DNA from: Planctomycetota bacterium
Lineage (GTDB): Bacteria; Planctomycetota; B15-G4; SIAN01
Reading direction: 5' to 3'
Assembly (NCBI GenBank): GCA_009691715.1
Contig: SIAN01000007.1
Span: forward strand, 62,001-126,000
DNA length: 64,000 bases
Shown: in pieces, positions 9,384 to 18,605 of the stretch
How positions within the stretch are numbered: the stretch's first letter is position 1
How the letters are laid out: every line of letters begins with the position of its first letter
The notes under the pieces: model-generated
What the model was told of the DNA's origin: nothing
Databases searched by the model: none
Seen by the model: only the letters and a program-made list of their open reading frames with translations
Position numbers and translations under genes: made by a program

Positions 9384-10429
9384 GCAAGCTCACCTCGTTC
9401 CTGCGCGAACGCCTTCCGGTCGATCGCGCCAAGCTGCGCGAACTCACCAACGAACCGGTCCCCCATCACCTGAAGCACGGGTGGTTCTGCCTCGGCGGCA
9501 CGCCGGCCTACCGGTTCGTCGTGATGATCGTGACGGGGATCCTGCTCGCCTTCTACTACGAGGCGACGCCGACGCGGGCATGGGAGTCCGTGCGCACGAT
9601 CAGCGAAGACGTCGCCTACGGCTGGTTCCTGCGCTCGATCCACCGCTGGGCCGCGACGCTGATGGTTGCCGCGGTCGTGCTGCACCAGATGCGCATCTTC
9701 TTCACCGACGCCTACCGCCGGCCGCGCGAGCTCAACTGGCTGATCGGGATGGGCCTGCTGCACTGCACGCTCGGCGCTGGCTTCACCGGCTACAGCCTCG
9801 TCTACGAGCAGTTGTCGTATTGGGGCGCGACGGTCGCGGCCAATCTCACCGACAACGTGCCGTGGATCGGTGCGCTCTTGCGCCGACTGCTGCTCGGCGG
9901 CGACGAGTACAACGCCCACACGCTGTCACGCTTCTTCGTACTCCACGGCGCGATCCTCCCGGTCACGATGATCGGGCTGATCGTGCTGCACGTGACGCTG
10001 ATCCGGCTGCATGGCATCGCAGAGTTGCGCTTCAAGGCCGATCAGAACAGCGCGCCGCGCTTCTTCGACTTCTTCCCCGACCATCTGCTGACCGAGCTCG
10101 CGATCGGGTTGGTGCTGATGCTGCTGCTGGGCGTGCTGGCGTCGCTGTTCCCGGTGCCGATCGGCCCGCGCGTCGACCCGCTCTTAACGCCGGATGTGAT
10201 CAAGCCGGAGTGGTTCTTTTACGTCGCGTTCCGCTGGCTGAAGTTGTTCAGCGAGCGCGCCGCGTTCGCGAGCCTCGGCGCCATCGTCGTGGTGATGGCC
10301 GCGTGGCCCTTCATCGACGGCTTCATCCGGCGCCGACGACCGGGCAGCGAAGCAAGCGTGTTCGTCGGGATCGTCGCCGTGCTGGCGATCGTCGGATTGA
10401 CGGTCTGGGAAGCGCTTGTCGCGCACTGA
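9380..10429 (+). CDS. Fused cytochrome b6/subunit IV (cytochrome b)
   Basis: Quinol-oxidising membrane subunit carrying two b hemes; 349 residues. The heme ligands are visible as two His pairs: H88/H102 (SIHRW ... VLHQM) and H189/H204 (FVLHG ... VLHVT). The second pair is separated by 14 residues, as in cytochrome b6. The Qo-site motif appears as PEWF in DVIKPEWFFYVAFRWLK. b6-like and subunit-IV-like parts are joined in one chain, with the last helix near VFVGIVAVLAIVGLTVW. The gene overlaps the Rieske gene by 4 bp and is followed 14 bp later by the octaheme cytochrome. Confidence 0.93.
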   Translation: MSKLTSFLRERLPVDRAKLRELTNEPVPHHLKHGWFCLGGTPAYRFVVMIVTGILLAFYYEATPTRAWESVRTISEDVAYGWFLRSIHRWAATLMVAAVVLHQMRIFFTDAYRRPRELNWLIGMGLLHCTLGAGFTGYSLVYEQLSYWGATVAANLTDNVPWIGALLRRLLLGGDEYNAHTLSRFFVLHGAILPVTMIGLIVLHVTLIRLHGIAELRFKADQNSAPRFFDFFPDHLLTELAIGLVLMLLLGVLASLFPVPIGPRVDPLLTPDVIKPEWFFYVAFRWLKLFSERAAFASLGAIVVVMAAWPFIDGFIRRRRPGSEASVFVGIVAVLAIVGLTVWEALVAH

Positions 10430-10443
10430 TCAGAGAACGGACG

Positions 10444-12033
10444 ATGAGCCTCGAGCTGAAAAAGGTGGTGATTGCCGCGCTGGGACTGCTGTTCCTCGCA
10501 TCGCTGGTGCTGGTGCAGAAGCTCGAGATCGACCGTCGCGCGGTCGAGTCGCATCTGGTCGCGGAACCAATCGTCGTGCCGGCGGCCTCGAAGCAGTGCG
10601 TCGACTGCCACGATCAGGCGACGCCGGGGCTCATCGACCACTGGAAGGGCAGCACCCACGCGCAGAAGGGCGTCGGCTGCATCGAGTGCCACCAGGCCGA
10701 GAAAGGCGACGCCGACGGCTTCGACCACTACGGCGCCCACATCGCCGCGATCGTGACGCCACTCGACTGCGGCCGCTGCCACCCGACCGAAGCGCAGGAG
10801 TTCGGCGCCAGCCATCACGCCAAGGCCGGCAACATCCTCGCCTCGCTCGACAACCTGCTGGCCGAGGTGGTGGAAGGTTCGCGCGTGCCGATGAGCCCGC
10901 ATTCGCCGACGCCGGGTCGACCCGACGTGACCCGCGTGAATGGACTCGCGAGCGTCGAGGCGGGTTGCAAGCAGTGCCACGGCAGCAAGGTGGCGATGCT
11001 CGGCAAGGACGGCGCGCTGATCACCGTCGACGACCTGAAGCCCGACGCGCACGGCAAGCCGACGAACTTGGCGGTTCTGGCGGACGTTCAGAGGCGCGAC
11101 GGCAAGCCCTTGATGGACAGCGGCACCTGGCCCAACACTGGCCTCGGCCGCATGAACCTCGATGGCTCGCTTGGTTCCTGCGCCGCCTGCCACAGCCGGC
11201 ACGACTTCTCCGCGCGGCGCGCCCGGCAACCCGAAAACTGCGGCAAGTGCCACCTCGGCCCCGACCACCCGCAGAAGAAGATCTACGAGGAGAGCAAGCA
11301 CGGTGTCGCCTACCGCGACTTGAAGGAGCACATGAACCTCGGCGCCAAGGAGTGGGTCCTGGGCGACGACTACTCGCAAGCGCCGACCTGCGCCACCTGC
11401 CACATGTCGGGCAACCTCCGCAATGGCGGCAAGGTGACGCATGACCCCGGCGAACGGATCAGTTGGACCAATCGGCCGCCGGTCAGCCTCGCGATGGACA
11501 CCGACGCGAAGCACGCCGTGATCAAGGAGACCGATCCGGAAAAGCGCGCCGCGCTGATCGCCGACGGCGGCAGCAGTTGGCAGGAGAAGCGCCAGCGCAT
11601 GACCGACGTCTGCATGCACTGCCACCCGCAGGACTACGTCGGGAGCTTCTACAAGCAGTACGACGACCTCGTGATCCTCTTCAACGAGAAGTTCGCCAAG
11701 CCGGGCCAGGCGATCGTCGCGGCGCTGCGCGGGCAGGGGCTGCTCACACCGCAGGAGTTCGACGAGGAGATCGAGTGGACCTGGTACTACCCCTGGCACC
11801 ATGAGGGCCGCCGCGCGCGTCACGGCGCCTCGATGATGGCGCCCGACTACACCCACTGGCACGGCATGTACGAGGTGGCCGACCGCTTCTACGTCGAGCT
11901 GATCCCGCAGGCGCGCGAGATCGCCGCGCACGCTGCGGCCGGCGGCAAGCAGGCGGAGGCCGACGCGGTGACGAAGGTGATCGACGACATCATCGCCCGT
12001 CCCGAACACGCGTGGAGCAAGCGGAAGGAGTGA
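10444..12033 (+). CDS. Membrane-anchored octaheme c-type cytochrome, HAO-family-like
   Basis: 529 residues with one N-terminal anchor (KKVVIAALGLLFLASLVLV) and a periplasmic domain holding eight CxxCH heme sites: CVDCH, CIECH, CGRCH, CKQCH, CAACH, CGKCH, CATCH and CMHCH. Heme count, size and the C-terminal block WYYPWHHEGRRARHGASMM with DYTHWHGMYEV resemble hydroxylamine-oxidoreductase-type octaheme proteins. Whether the Tyr that cross-links the P460 heme is present cannot be judged by eye. It directly follows Rieske and cytochrome b, so it probably takes the place of cytochrome c1/f as electron acceptor, or links the quinone pool to nitrogen-oxide chemistry. No CxxCK site is present. Confidence 0.85.
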   Translation: MSLELKKVVIAALGLLFLASLVLVQKLEIDRRAVESHLVAEPIVVPAASKQCVDCHDQATPGLIDHWKGSTHAQKGVGCIECHQAEKGDADGFDHYGAHIAAIVTPLDCGRCHPTEAQEFGASHHAKAGNILASLDNLLAEVVEGSRVPMSPHSPTPGRPDVTRVNGLASVEAGCKQCHGSKVAMLGKDGALITVDDLKPDAHGKPTNLAVLADVQRRDGKPLMDSGTWPNTGLGRMNLDGSLGSCAACHSRHDFSARRARQPENCGKCHLGPDHPQKKIYEESKHGVAYRDLKEHMNLGAKEWVLGDDYSQAPTCATCHMSGNLRNGGKVTHDPGERISWTNRPPVSLAMDTDAKHAVIKETDPEKRAALIADGGSSWQEKRQRMTDVCMHCHPQDYVGSFYKQYDDLVILFNEKFAKPGQAIVAALRGQGLLTPQEFDEEIEWTWYYPWHHEGRRARHGASMMAPDYTHWHGMYEVADRFYVELIPQAREIAAHAAAGGKQAEADAVTKVIDDIIARPEHAWSKRKE

Positions 12034-12048
12034 GCGGCGGGCTCGCGC

Positions 12049-13359
12049 TCACCAATCACGGCGCTGCACGAACCATGCGGTCAGCGCCACCAGCACCGCC
12101 GCGAACACGGCCGTCGTCCCGCCGACGTACCAGCTGTCGAACTCGCCAGCCGTGGCCGCCACTCCGCCGAACATCCGCTGCATCGTCTCCTGCGAAAGGT
12201 GCTCGCTGGCCAGCGCCCACTGGTTGAGCGCCTTCAGTTCACCGCACTTGGGCAGCACGTGGTGGACGCCATCGAGCACCGCCAGCCAGCGCGGCCCGAT
12301 CGGGAGCTGCCCCTGCGCAGCCAGTTCGCGAAACGTGTCGACGCCTCCGGCGGTACTCCACACACCGAGCGCGCCGAGGGTCGCCAACGTGGCGTGCCGA
12401 GTCAACGCGCCCACCAGCAGCGCGGCCGGATAGAGCGCGGCGAAGATCAGCGTGCAGGGCAGCGCGCAGCGGACCAGCGCGAAGCCGCCGAATCCGGTGG
12501 CGCAACGCAGCGCCACCGCGCAAGCGCCGAACAGAAGCAGCCAGAACAGCAGCACGAACAGCACCGCTGCGACGTACTTGTAGAGCACCAGCCGAACCCG
12601 CCCGACCGGACGCGCCAGCACGAGGTCGAAGCTCCCCTTCGCCAGCAGGTCGGGCAGGGCCGACGCGAACGCCGAGATCAACATGATGAGGCCGAAGAAG
12701 CCGGCGAGCTGGTCGGCGACGCCGGCCTGCACCAGCGCCAACAGCTCGGCCGGCGAAGTGCGATCGAGCGTGGTCGAGGTCGCGCCAAAGAAGAAGCTCG
12801 CGCGCGCGCCGCCCACCAACTCGAGCGGGCGCTCGACGCCGGCACCGATGCGCCAACGCGTGCCGCCGCCAGCAGATTCGCCGTCGTCGTCGGCGACGAT
12901 CTCGCGAGCGAAGACCGGACCGAAACCACCAGCCATGTAGCGCGACTCGATCGCGCTTCGCCGTTCGTCCGGCGCGATCGGCACCTCGAAACGCCATCCC
13001 CTCAGCAGGCGGCACATCTGGTCGACGTCGCTCACGTCGCGGAACCGGATCTCGACAACGCGCATCCCGTCGATGCCAAGCGGGAAGTCATCTTCTGGCA
13101 GCGGAGCGCGGGGAGCGCCGACCTCGAGTTCGATTGAGATCGACGCAGTCGTCGTAGGGCCGAACATCCCCTGCTTGCGCGTGACGGAACCGAGCTTTCG
13201 CGACGTCGACACGAGCGCCGCATCGGGATCGGCCGGCGCGACCGAGGTGCCGGCGAAGAAGAGCGCGATGCCGAATCCAAGCAGGCCGAGCACCCAGACC
13301 ACGCGCTTGTCGCGCGCCTCGCGCCAGACGTCGCCGACCACGGCAAGGAATGCGCTCAT
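12049..13359 (-). CDS. ABC-2 type transporter permease
   Basis: Integral membrane protein of 436 residues. An N-terminal helix (VVWVLGLLGFGIALFFAG) is followed by a large extracytoplasmic segment (about residues 40-205) and a C-terminal bundle of helices, e.g. LIMLISAFASALPDLLA, VAAVLFVLLFWLLLFGACAVAL and ALYPAALLVGALTRHATLATL. Between the first two of these, the stretch GSFDLVLARPVGRVRLVLYKY is the coupling region typical of ABC-2 exporters. Its ATG overlaps the stop of the ATPase gene by 4 bp, so the two form an exporter. The substrate is unknown. Confidence 0.85.
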   Translation of the reverse strand: MSAFLAVVGDVWREARDKRVVWVLGLLGFGIALFFAGTSVAPADPDAALVSTSRKLGSVTRKQGMFGPTTTASISIELEVGAPRAPLPEDDFPLGIDGMRVVEIRFRDVSDVDQMCRLLRGWRFEVPIAPDERRSAIESRYMAGGFGPVFAREIVADDDGESAGGGTRWRIGAGVERPLELVGGARASFFFGATSTTLDRTSPAELLALVQAGVADQLAGFFGLIMLISAFASALPDLLAKGSFDLVLARPVGRVRLVLYKYVAAVLFVLLFWLLLFGACAVALRCATGFGGFALVRCALPCTLIFAALYPAALLVGALTRHATLATLGALGVWSTAGGVDTFRELAAQGQLPIGPRWLAVLDGVHHVLPKCGELKALNQWALASEHLSQETMQRMFGGVAATAGEFDSWYVGGTTAVFAAVLVALTAWFVQRRDW

Positions 13360-14315
13360 TTCCCTTGCTCCGCGTTCGGCGTGCCCGGCGCGCTTTGCGT
13401 GTTCGGAGCGTCCTGCAGGCTCTCAAGGAAGACCGCCTCGAGGCTCTGGCGTCGGGTCGCGAGCCCGCGGATCCCGAGCCCGCGCGCGCGCAGGAAGTCG
13501 ACCACCGCGTCGATCTGCTCGTCACGCTGGAGCGAAAGCTCGACCGCAGCGCCAGCACCCGCTCGGGCCGAACCGAATGCCTTCTCCAGCTCGCCCAGAA
13601 GCGCCTCGCCGGGCGGTGCCGCGAGCGTGACGGTCAAGCCGCGCTCGTCCTGCGTGAGCGCCGCGACCGTCCCTTCGCGCACCAGCTCGCCTTGGTGCAG
13701 GATCCCGACGCGATCGCAGAGCTGCTCAACCTCGGACAGCAGGTGCGAGTTGAGGAAGATGGTCTTTCCGGCGCGGCGCTGCGCGTCGAGGAGCGCGCGG
13801 ATGCTCGCCCGCCCCACCGGATCGACGCCGTCGGTCGGCTCATCGAGGAACAGCAGCTGCGGCTCGCCGATCAGCGCTTGCGCGAGGCCGAGTCGCTGCT
13901 TCATCCCCTTCGAGAAGCTGCGCACCTTCTTTTTCGCCACGTCGGTGAGACCCACTTCGCCGAGCAGACGTCGCGCGCGCGTCCTGGCGGTCGAACGCAG
14001 GACGCCGGAGAGGCCGGCATAGAACTGGAGCGCGCTCTCCGCCGTGTGGTACTCCGGGAGGCGATGGTCCTCCGGCAGGTAGCCGACCGGTTGGCGCGAC
14101 GCCGTCCGCCGCGAACTGACGCCGAGCAGCGCCGTCGTACCGCGGGTCGGGCGGACGATGTCGAGCAGGATCTTGATCAGCGTGGTCTTGCCCGCGCCGT
14201 TCTGGCCGAGCAGCCCGAAGATCTGCCCCGGCTCGACCGCCAGCGAGACGCCACGCAACGCCTGCGTTCCGCCGCGATAGGTCTTCCAGACATCCTGCGC
14301 GACGATCGCCGCCAT
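13356..14315 (-). CDS. ABC transporter ATP-binding protein
   Basis: ATPase partner of the adjacent ABC-2 permease; 319 residues. Walker A GQNGAGKTT, an LPED Q-loop region (VGYLPEDHRLPEYHTAESAL), signature FSKGMKQRLG, Walker B LLFLDEPTDGVDP and H-loop NSHLLSEV are all present. About 90 extra C-terminal residues form the domain seen in ABC-2 drug/lipid exporter ATPases. The gene comes first in the operon and overlaps the permease start. Confidence 0.9.
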   Translation of the reverse strand: MAAIVAQDVWKTYRGGTQALRGVSLAVEPGQIFGLLGQNGAGKTTLIKILLDIVRPTRGTTALLGVSSRRTASRQPVGYLPEDHRLPEYHTAESALQFYAGLSGVLRSTARTRARRLLGEVGLTDVAKKKVRSFSKGMKQRLGLAQALIGEPQLLFLDEPTDGVDPVGRASIRALLDAQRRAGKTIFLNSHLLSEVEQLCDRVGILHQGELVREGTVAALTQDERGLTVTLAAPPGEALLGELEKAFGSARAGAGAAVELSLQRDEQIDAVVDFLRARGLGIRGLATRRQSLEAVFLESLQDAPNTQSAPGTPNAEQGK

Positions 14316-14383
14316 CGCTCGCCGCTCCGCCGCTGTCCTCGAACCGCGGTTCCAAGGCGGCGGGATGGTATCGGCGCCCGGGC

Positions 14384-14422
14384 GCGCAGTCGCATCACTG
14401 CACGGCGCAGTCGCATCACTGC
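14384..14422. repeat. 18-bp direct repeat, two copies
   Basis: GCGCAGTCGCATCACTGC occurs twice, at 14384-14401 and 14405-14422, separated by 3 bp. The second copy overlaps the 3' end of the SafE-like gene and the first lies in the short gap before the ABC ATPase. No function is evident; it could be a regulator site for the ATPase gene or a simple duplication. Confidence 0.6.
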
Positions 14423-14892
14423 TCTGCGCAGCAGCTCCGCACCGCGAAGCCGCGCCACAGCGTCAGCGCCGCAACGCATAACGTCGTGACGCCGGCAAGC
14501 GACGCGAAACGGGCACGCCACCGCCCACGCACGCGGCTCCCCACCAGCGCCACGGCGACGAGCGCCGGCACCGTCGCCGCACCGCACGCCATCAGCGCGA
14601 GCGTGCCCGCGAGCGGCTCGCCGACGACGGCGGCGAGCCCGACCGCCGCGGCGACCACCTCGCCGCCGCGACGCATTGGCAGCGAAATCCAGCGCGGAAC
14701 CACCCGCGCGAGTACGCCGAGGAAGGCGTAGCTCAAGAGGCGACCGCCGTGGAACGCGGCCAGCCGACCGAGTCGCCCTTCGCGCCGCGCCGCGAGCAGC
14801 AACGAGAAACCGCCGCACATGCCGATGCAGTGGAGCGAACTCGCAAAACCGAGCGTCGCTGCCATCGCGACGGTCGCCGCGACTCCGTTCAC
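14416..14892 (-). CDS. Short TauE/SafE (UreH-like) membrane protein
   Basis: 158 residues, mostly hydrophobic. The N-terminal GFASSLHCIGMCGG is the hallmark of the SafE/UreH-like transmembrane domain, often found beside cbb3 oxidase and copper-related genes. Further helices include VVAAAVGLAAVVGEPLAGTL, ACGAATVPALVAVALVG and LAGVTTLCVAALTLW. Family members are usually ~210-240 residues and carry a second Pro-Cys-Gly motif mid-protein; that part is missing here. The start is the GTG at 14892, which overlaps the TGA of the upstream gene. Confidence 0.75.
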   Translation of the reverse strand: MNGVAATVAMAATLGFASSLHCIGMCGGFSLLLAARREGRLGRLAAFHGGRLLSYAFLGVLARVVPRWISLPMRRGGEVVAAAVGLAAVVGEPLAGTLALMACGAATVPALVAVALVGSRVRGRWRARFASLAGVTTLCVAALTLWRGFAVRSCCAEQ

Positions 14893-15293
14893 GAGCTGCC
14901 CACCGCGCGCGCCTTCGAACCGAGCTCCGGCGGCTCGAATCGACCGAGGAACGCAAGCAGAGTCAGGCTCCAGGTGAACACGAAGTAGGTCGTCGCCGCC
15001 ACCAGCGGCGGAATCTCGCGCACGATCCAGTCGCCGCCGAAAAGCAACGGCTGCGGCCGCGACAGAATCGCGTAGTAGCCGATCAGCCAGAGCAACACAC
15101 CGGCGATCGACGCCAAGACCAACCGGCGCGGCAGCGGCGCGGTCGAGAACCAACGCTGACCGATCACGTGCAACGCAACACCGAGAACCATGCCCGTGGC
15201 CAAATAGAGGAGCACGCCGGTCGACAGCACGAAACCGTCCTCGCTCGCCATCGCCCTTTCACGCAGCGGAAAGGTGAGATAGACCCGGATCAA
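14889..15293 (-). CDS. Small membrane protein, unknown function
   Basis: Not recognised. 134 residues with three predicted membrane helices: LLYLATGMVLGVALHVIG, LVLASIAGVLLWLIGYYAIL and VAATTYFVFTWSLTLLAFLG. The TTG start at 15293 has AAGGA ten bases upstream and keeps the well-formed segment IRVYLTFPLRERA in the protein; an ATG at 15251 would remove it. It overlaps the downstream SafE-like gene by 4 bp (GTGA), implying co-translation and a joint membrane role. Confidence 0.65.
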   Translation of the reverse strand: MIRVYLTFPLRERAMASEDGFVLSTGVLLYLATGMVLGVALHVIGQRWFSTAPLPRRLVLASIAGVLLWLIGYYAILSRPQPLLFGGDWIVREIPPLVAATTYFVFTWSLTLLAFLGRFEPPELGSKARAVGSS

Positions 15294-15336
15294 CTGCAGC
15301 GGGTCCTTGCCGACCAGGAGCGCGCCGGAGCCGCCG

Positions 15337-15471
15337 ATGATCGATCACGAAGAAGCCGCCTCCGAACGTGCTCGGTTGAGCTACATCGGACACGCGCTGC
15401 CATGGCCGGTGATCTTGGCGTGGGCTGCCTACCTGGTCTTCGGACTGATGTACTTCGTCTTCCACCTTTGA
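15337..15471 (+). CDS. 44-residue single-helix membrane peptide
   Basis: A small open frame starting MIDHEEAASERARLSYIG and ending with one hydrophobic helix, WPVILAWAAYLVFGLMYFVF, then HL and TGA. GGAG lies 6 bp upstream of the ATG. It is divergent from the small membrane protein at 14889-15293, with 43 bp between the starts. An acidic/amphipathic head plus one helix resembles small respiratory-complex subunits, but no family was recognised. It is credible because of the strong ribosome site and the clean membrane profile; transcription is unproven. Confidence 0.5.
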   Translation: MIDHEEAASERARLSYIGHALPWPVILAWAAYLVFGLMYFVFHL

Positions 15472-15634
15472 GCCGGCGCGCAACTCCCAACAGCGCCGGG
15501 CGCGGCCCACGGGAAGTCGCGGACCTACGGTTGCGTTGTCTCGGACATCGAGCGACCGCTCGCCGGGACCATAGTGCAAACGATCACCGCTTGGGAAACT
15601 CTTCCCGAAAACGTCGAGGCCGCTTTCCCGGCTC

Positions 15635-17101
15635 GTGCGAGAACCAAGCCTGTCCACCACTGCCGGTGATCGCGGCCTCGCCCACCGTCGCATCCTCGTC
15701 GTCGACGACGAACTTGCGCTACGCAAGAGCCTCGCGCAGCGCTTCGAGGAAGAAGGAGCCGACGCCACCACGGCCGACAACGCGACCATGGCGCGGAAGG
15801 CCATGAAGGAGCGCGACTTCGACCTCGTCGTGCTCGACCATCGCCTGCCGGACGGAACCGGCCTCGCCCTGCTCGAAGAGCAGAAGCGCGCCGGCTCGAC
15901 TTCGACCTTCGTGATGATGACCGCCTACTCCTCCGCCGCCGACGCGGTCCGGGCGATGAAGTCCGGCGCAGCCGACTACCTGCAGCAGCCGTTCAATCTC
16001 GACGAGCTGATGCTGGTCGCTGAACGCGCGCTCGAGAACGTCGCGCTGCGCAGCGAAGTGACGCGGCTCCGTTCGCGCCAGACCGGCGCCGACGGCGTCG
16101 CCGGAATCGTCGGCCGCAGCGCCGCGATGGCGGAGCTGCGCGGCCTCGTGCAGCAGGTCGCCGTGTCGGGCGCGCGCAGCATCCTGATCACCGGCTAGAG
16201 CGGCACCGGCAAGGACGTGGTCGCGCACGCGATCCACGCGTCGAGCCCCGAGGCCGATCGCCCGTTCCTCGACATCACCTGCACCGCGCTGCCCGAGGCG
16301 CTGCTCGAGAGCGAGCTGTTCGGCCACGAGCGCGGCGCGTTCACGGACGCCAAGACCTCGAAGCGCGGCCTGTTCGAGGAGGCGGAAGGCGGCACCATTT
16401 TCCTCGACGAGATCGGCGACATGCCGCTGTCGCTGCAGGCCAAGCTGCTGCGGTTCCTCGAAGCGAAGAGCTTCCGCCGCGTAGGCGGGCTGAAGGAGAT
16501 CAAGGTTGACGTGCGCGTGATCGCCGCAACCCATTGCCGGCTGCCCGAGCTGATCGAGAAGGGACTGTTCCGCGGCAACCTCTACTACCGGCTGAACGTG
16601 ATCCCGATCGAGATTCCGCCGCTGGCACAGCGGCGCGAGGACGTGCCCGATCTGCTCAGTCACTTCGTGCGCACCTACGCGCGCGAGCTGCGCAAGGAGG
16701 TCTTCGGGTTCGACGAGGAGGCGATGCGCCGGCTCGCCGCCCACTCGTGGCCCGGCAACATCCGCGAGCTGCGCAACTGCGTCGAGCGAGCGGTCCTGCT
16801 GGCGCGCAGCCCGCAGCTCACCGTCGCCGACCTGCCGCCGGAAATGCGGCGCGGCGAGGTCGCCGCCGCTGCCGCGACCGGCGGCCCGTTCGTGCTGCCC
16901 GAGCGCGGCGTCGTGCTCGAAGACGCGATCCGAGGCCTGCTGGACCAGTCGCTGGTGCGCACCAGCGGGAACAAGAGCCGCGCGGCGTCCTTGCTGGGCG
17001 TCCACCGCGACCAAGTGCGCTACTGGGTGAAGAAGTACGGCCTCGATCGGTGGGTCCGCCGCAAGCCGAAGCCGGGCGCAACGGCCGAGGCACCGGTGTG
17101 A
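15635..17101 (+). pseudogene. NtrC-type sigma-54 response regulator, interrupted by TAG in Walker A
   Basis: Receiver (VVDDELALRK, Asp in LVVLDHRLPDG, Thr in MMTAYSS), sigma-54 AAA+ domain and Fis-type helix-turn-helix (NKSRAASLLGVHRDQVRYW) are all in one frame. That frame is split by TAG at 16196-16198, where Walker A reads ITG-stop-SGTGKD; GAG to TAG is the simplest explanation, as the family has GESGTGK. The sigma-54 contact loop reads GAFTDA. Walker B is [11 protein letters not shown] and the arginine-finger region is LFRGNLYYRLNV. The receiver Lys expected before Pro-Phe is Gln (YLQQPF). The partner kinase overlaps the stop by 4 bp. The GTG start at 15635 is the best visible but has no clear ribosome site. 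Confidence 0.85.
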
Positions 17102-18605
17102 GCCGACCGGGGGCGAAGTCCGACGCTGTCCGCGTCCTGATCGTCGACGACAACCGCGACTTCGCGGAAAACGTCGCCGGCCTCGCCCCGACCGTGGCGC
17201 ACGATCACGCCACCGCCCTCCAATTCGCCGCTACCGAGTCGTTCGATGTCGCGATCGTCGACCAGAAACTGCCCGACGGCCGCGGCACCGAGCTGCTCGC
17301 CGAATTGCGCGAGCTCCTGCCCGACCTGGTGACGATGGTGGTCACCGCGTTCGTCTCGCTCGACAACTCGCTCGCCGCGCTGCGCGAACGGGCGTTCGCC
17401 TTCGTCGGCAAGGACAGCGATCCCGACGAGTTGGTCGAGACCATCGCCCGCGCCGCCGAGAACGCCCGCCTGCGCCGGGAGAACCGGTCGCTCCGCCAGC
17501 TGCATGCGGCGACACTGCTGGCGATCCCCGACTTCCTGCTGCTGGTCGATCGCGCCGGCCTGGTCGAGTCCGTGAATCGCAGCCACCAAGCGCTCTGCCC
17601 CGGACCACCGCAGCTCGCCATCGGCCGGCCGCTCGACGACATCGTCGCGCCGTTCGTGCTGGAGCAGAGCTCGCTCAAGGAGTGGCTCGATCGAGTGCGC
17701 AGCGGCGACGCAGCCGCCGAGCTCACCCTCGAACTGACCGATCACGAGGGCGCCCACCTCATCGTCGGACTGCGCGCCGTCGCGCTCGAGGCCGTGCACC
17801 AGCCGCTGGTCCTGCTGCGTGCCGTCGACCTCAGCGAACGAATCGCGCTCGAACGGCGGCTCGCCGAATCGGAGCACCTCGCCGCGCTCGGACGCCTGGT
17901 CACGTCGATCGCGCACGACTTGCGCAACCCGCTGGCGGGGATCCGCGCGCTGTCGCAGTTGCTGCGCCGTTCCTGCGGCGGCGTGCCGCGTGACGCCGAG
18001 AACCTCGACGAGATCCTGGCGCTCGCCGACCGCATGAGCGCCACGCTTTCCGACCTGCTCGACTTCGCCCGGCCGGGAACGCGCCGCGACGAGCCGCTGC
18101 AGCTCGCGGAGCTGCTCGCTTCCCTGGTCGTGGCGGCACGCCTCTAGCCCGCGGCCGAGTGCCACTCGATCGAGCTCGAACTCGGGCAGACGTCGCCGGC
18201 GGCGGTGGTGGTGCTCGGCGTACGCGAACGGGTGGAGGGGCTGTTTGCCAACCTGCTCGACAATGCGCTTCAGGCCGCGCCGTCCGGCGGCCACATCCGG
18301 GTGACGCTCTCCGTGGTGGACGACCATGCAGAGGTCGCGATCGAGGACGACGGCGCCGGGATCGCTGCGGAAGTGCTGCCGCGCCTGTTCCAGCCGTTCG
18401 TGACCACCAAAACCCGCGGAACGGGGCTCGGCCGTCGATCGTCAAGAAGAACGTCGACGCGCTCGGTGGCTCGATCGAGGTCGACCGCTCGCCCAAGTTG
18501 GGCGGCGCACGGTTCACGGCCCGCCTGCCGCTGCGCCGCCCAACTCGCAATGGCAGCGGCTCGAACCCGCCGCCGCCGCCGCCACCGACACTCCGCTCGC
18601 CGTAG
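17098..18605 (+). pseudogene. Receiver-PAS-histidine kinase, broken by TAG and a 1-base deletion
   Basis: Soluble hybrid sensor kinase paired with the NtrC-type regulator; its GTG start overlaps that gene's TGA. Order: receiver (LIVDDNRDFAENV, Asp in AIVDQKLPDGRG, Lys in FVGKDSD), PAS-like segment (FLLLVDRAGLVESVNRS), HisKA (VTSIAHDLRNPLAGIRALSQ) and HATPase_c with N box NLLDNALQAAP, G1 IEDDGAGI and G2 GTGLG. TAG at 18145-18147 follows VVAARL and removes the ATPase domain. A missing base at 18433-18434 then shifts the frame just after GTGLG; restoring it gives SIVKKNVDALGGSIEVDRS. The real end is at 18605, after a poly-Pro tail. Confidence 0.83.

Noticed and set aside
9121..10443. Plus-strand open frame running in the same phase into the octaheme gene
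   Set aside because: Its first 440 residues are Arg/Ala-rich shadow of Rieske and cytochrome b; the true start is ATG 10444, followed by a membrane anchor.
10219..12009. A 596-residue minus-strand open frame opposite the octaheme cytochrome
   Set aside because: Antisense to eight CxxCH sites and conserved HAO-like sequence; no motif or ribosome site of its own.
4731..18147. Recoded stop codons (selenocysteine at TGA, pyrrolysine at TAG)
   Set aside because: TAA, TAG and TGA all occur, at positions where homologues have Tyr, Glu or unspecific residues and not Cys; no selenocysteine-type hairpin was evident near 4731.
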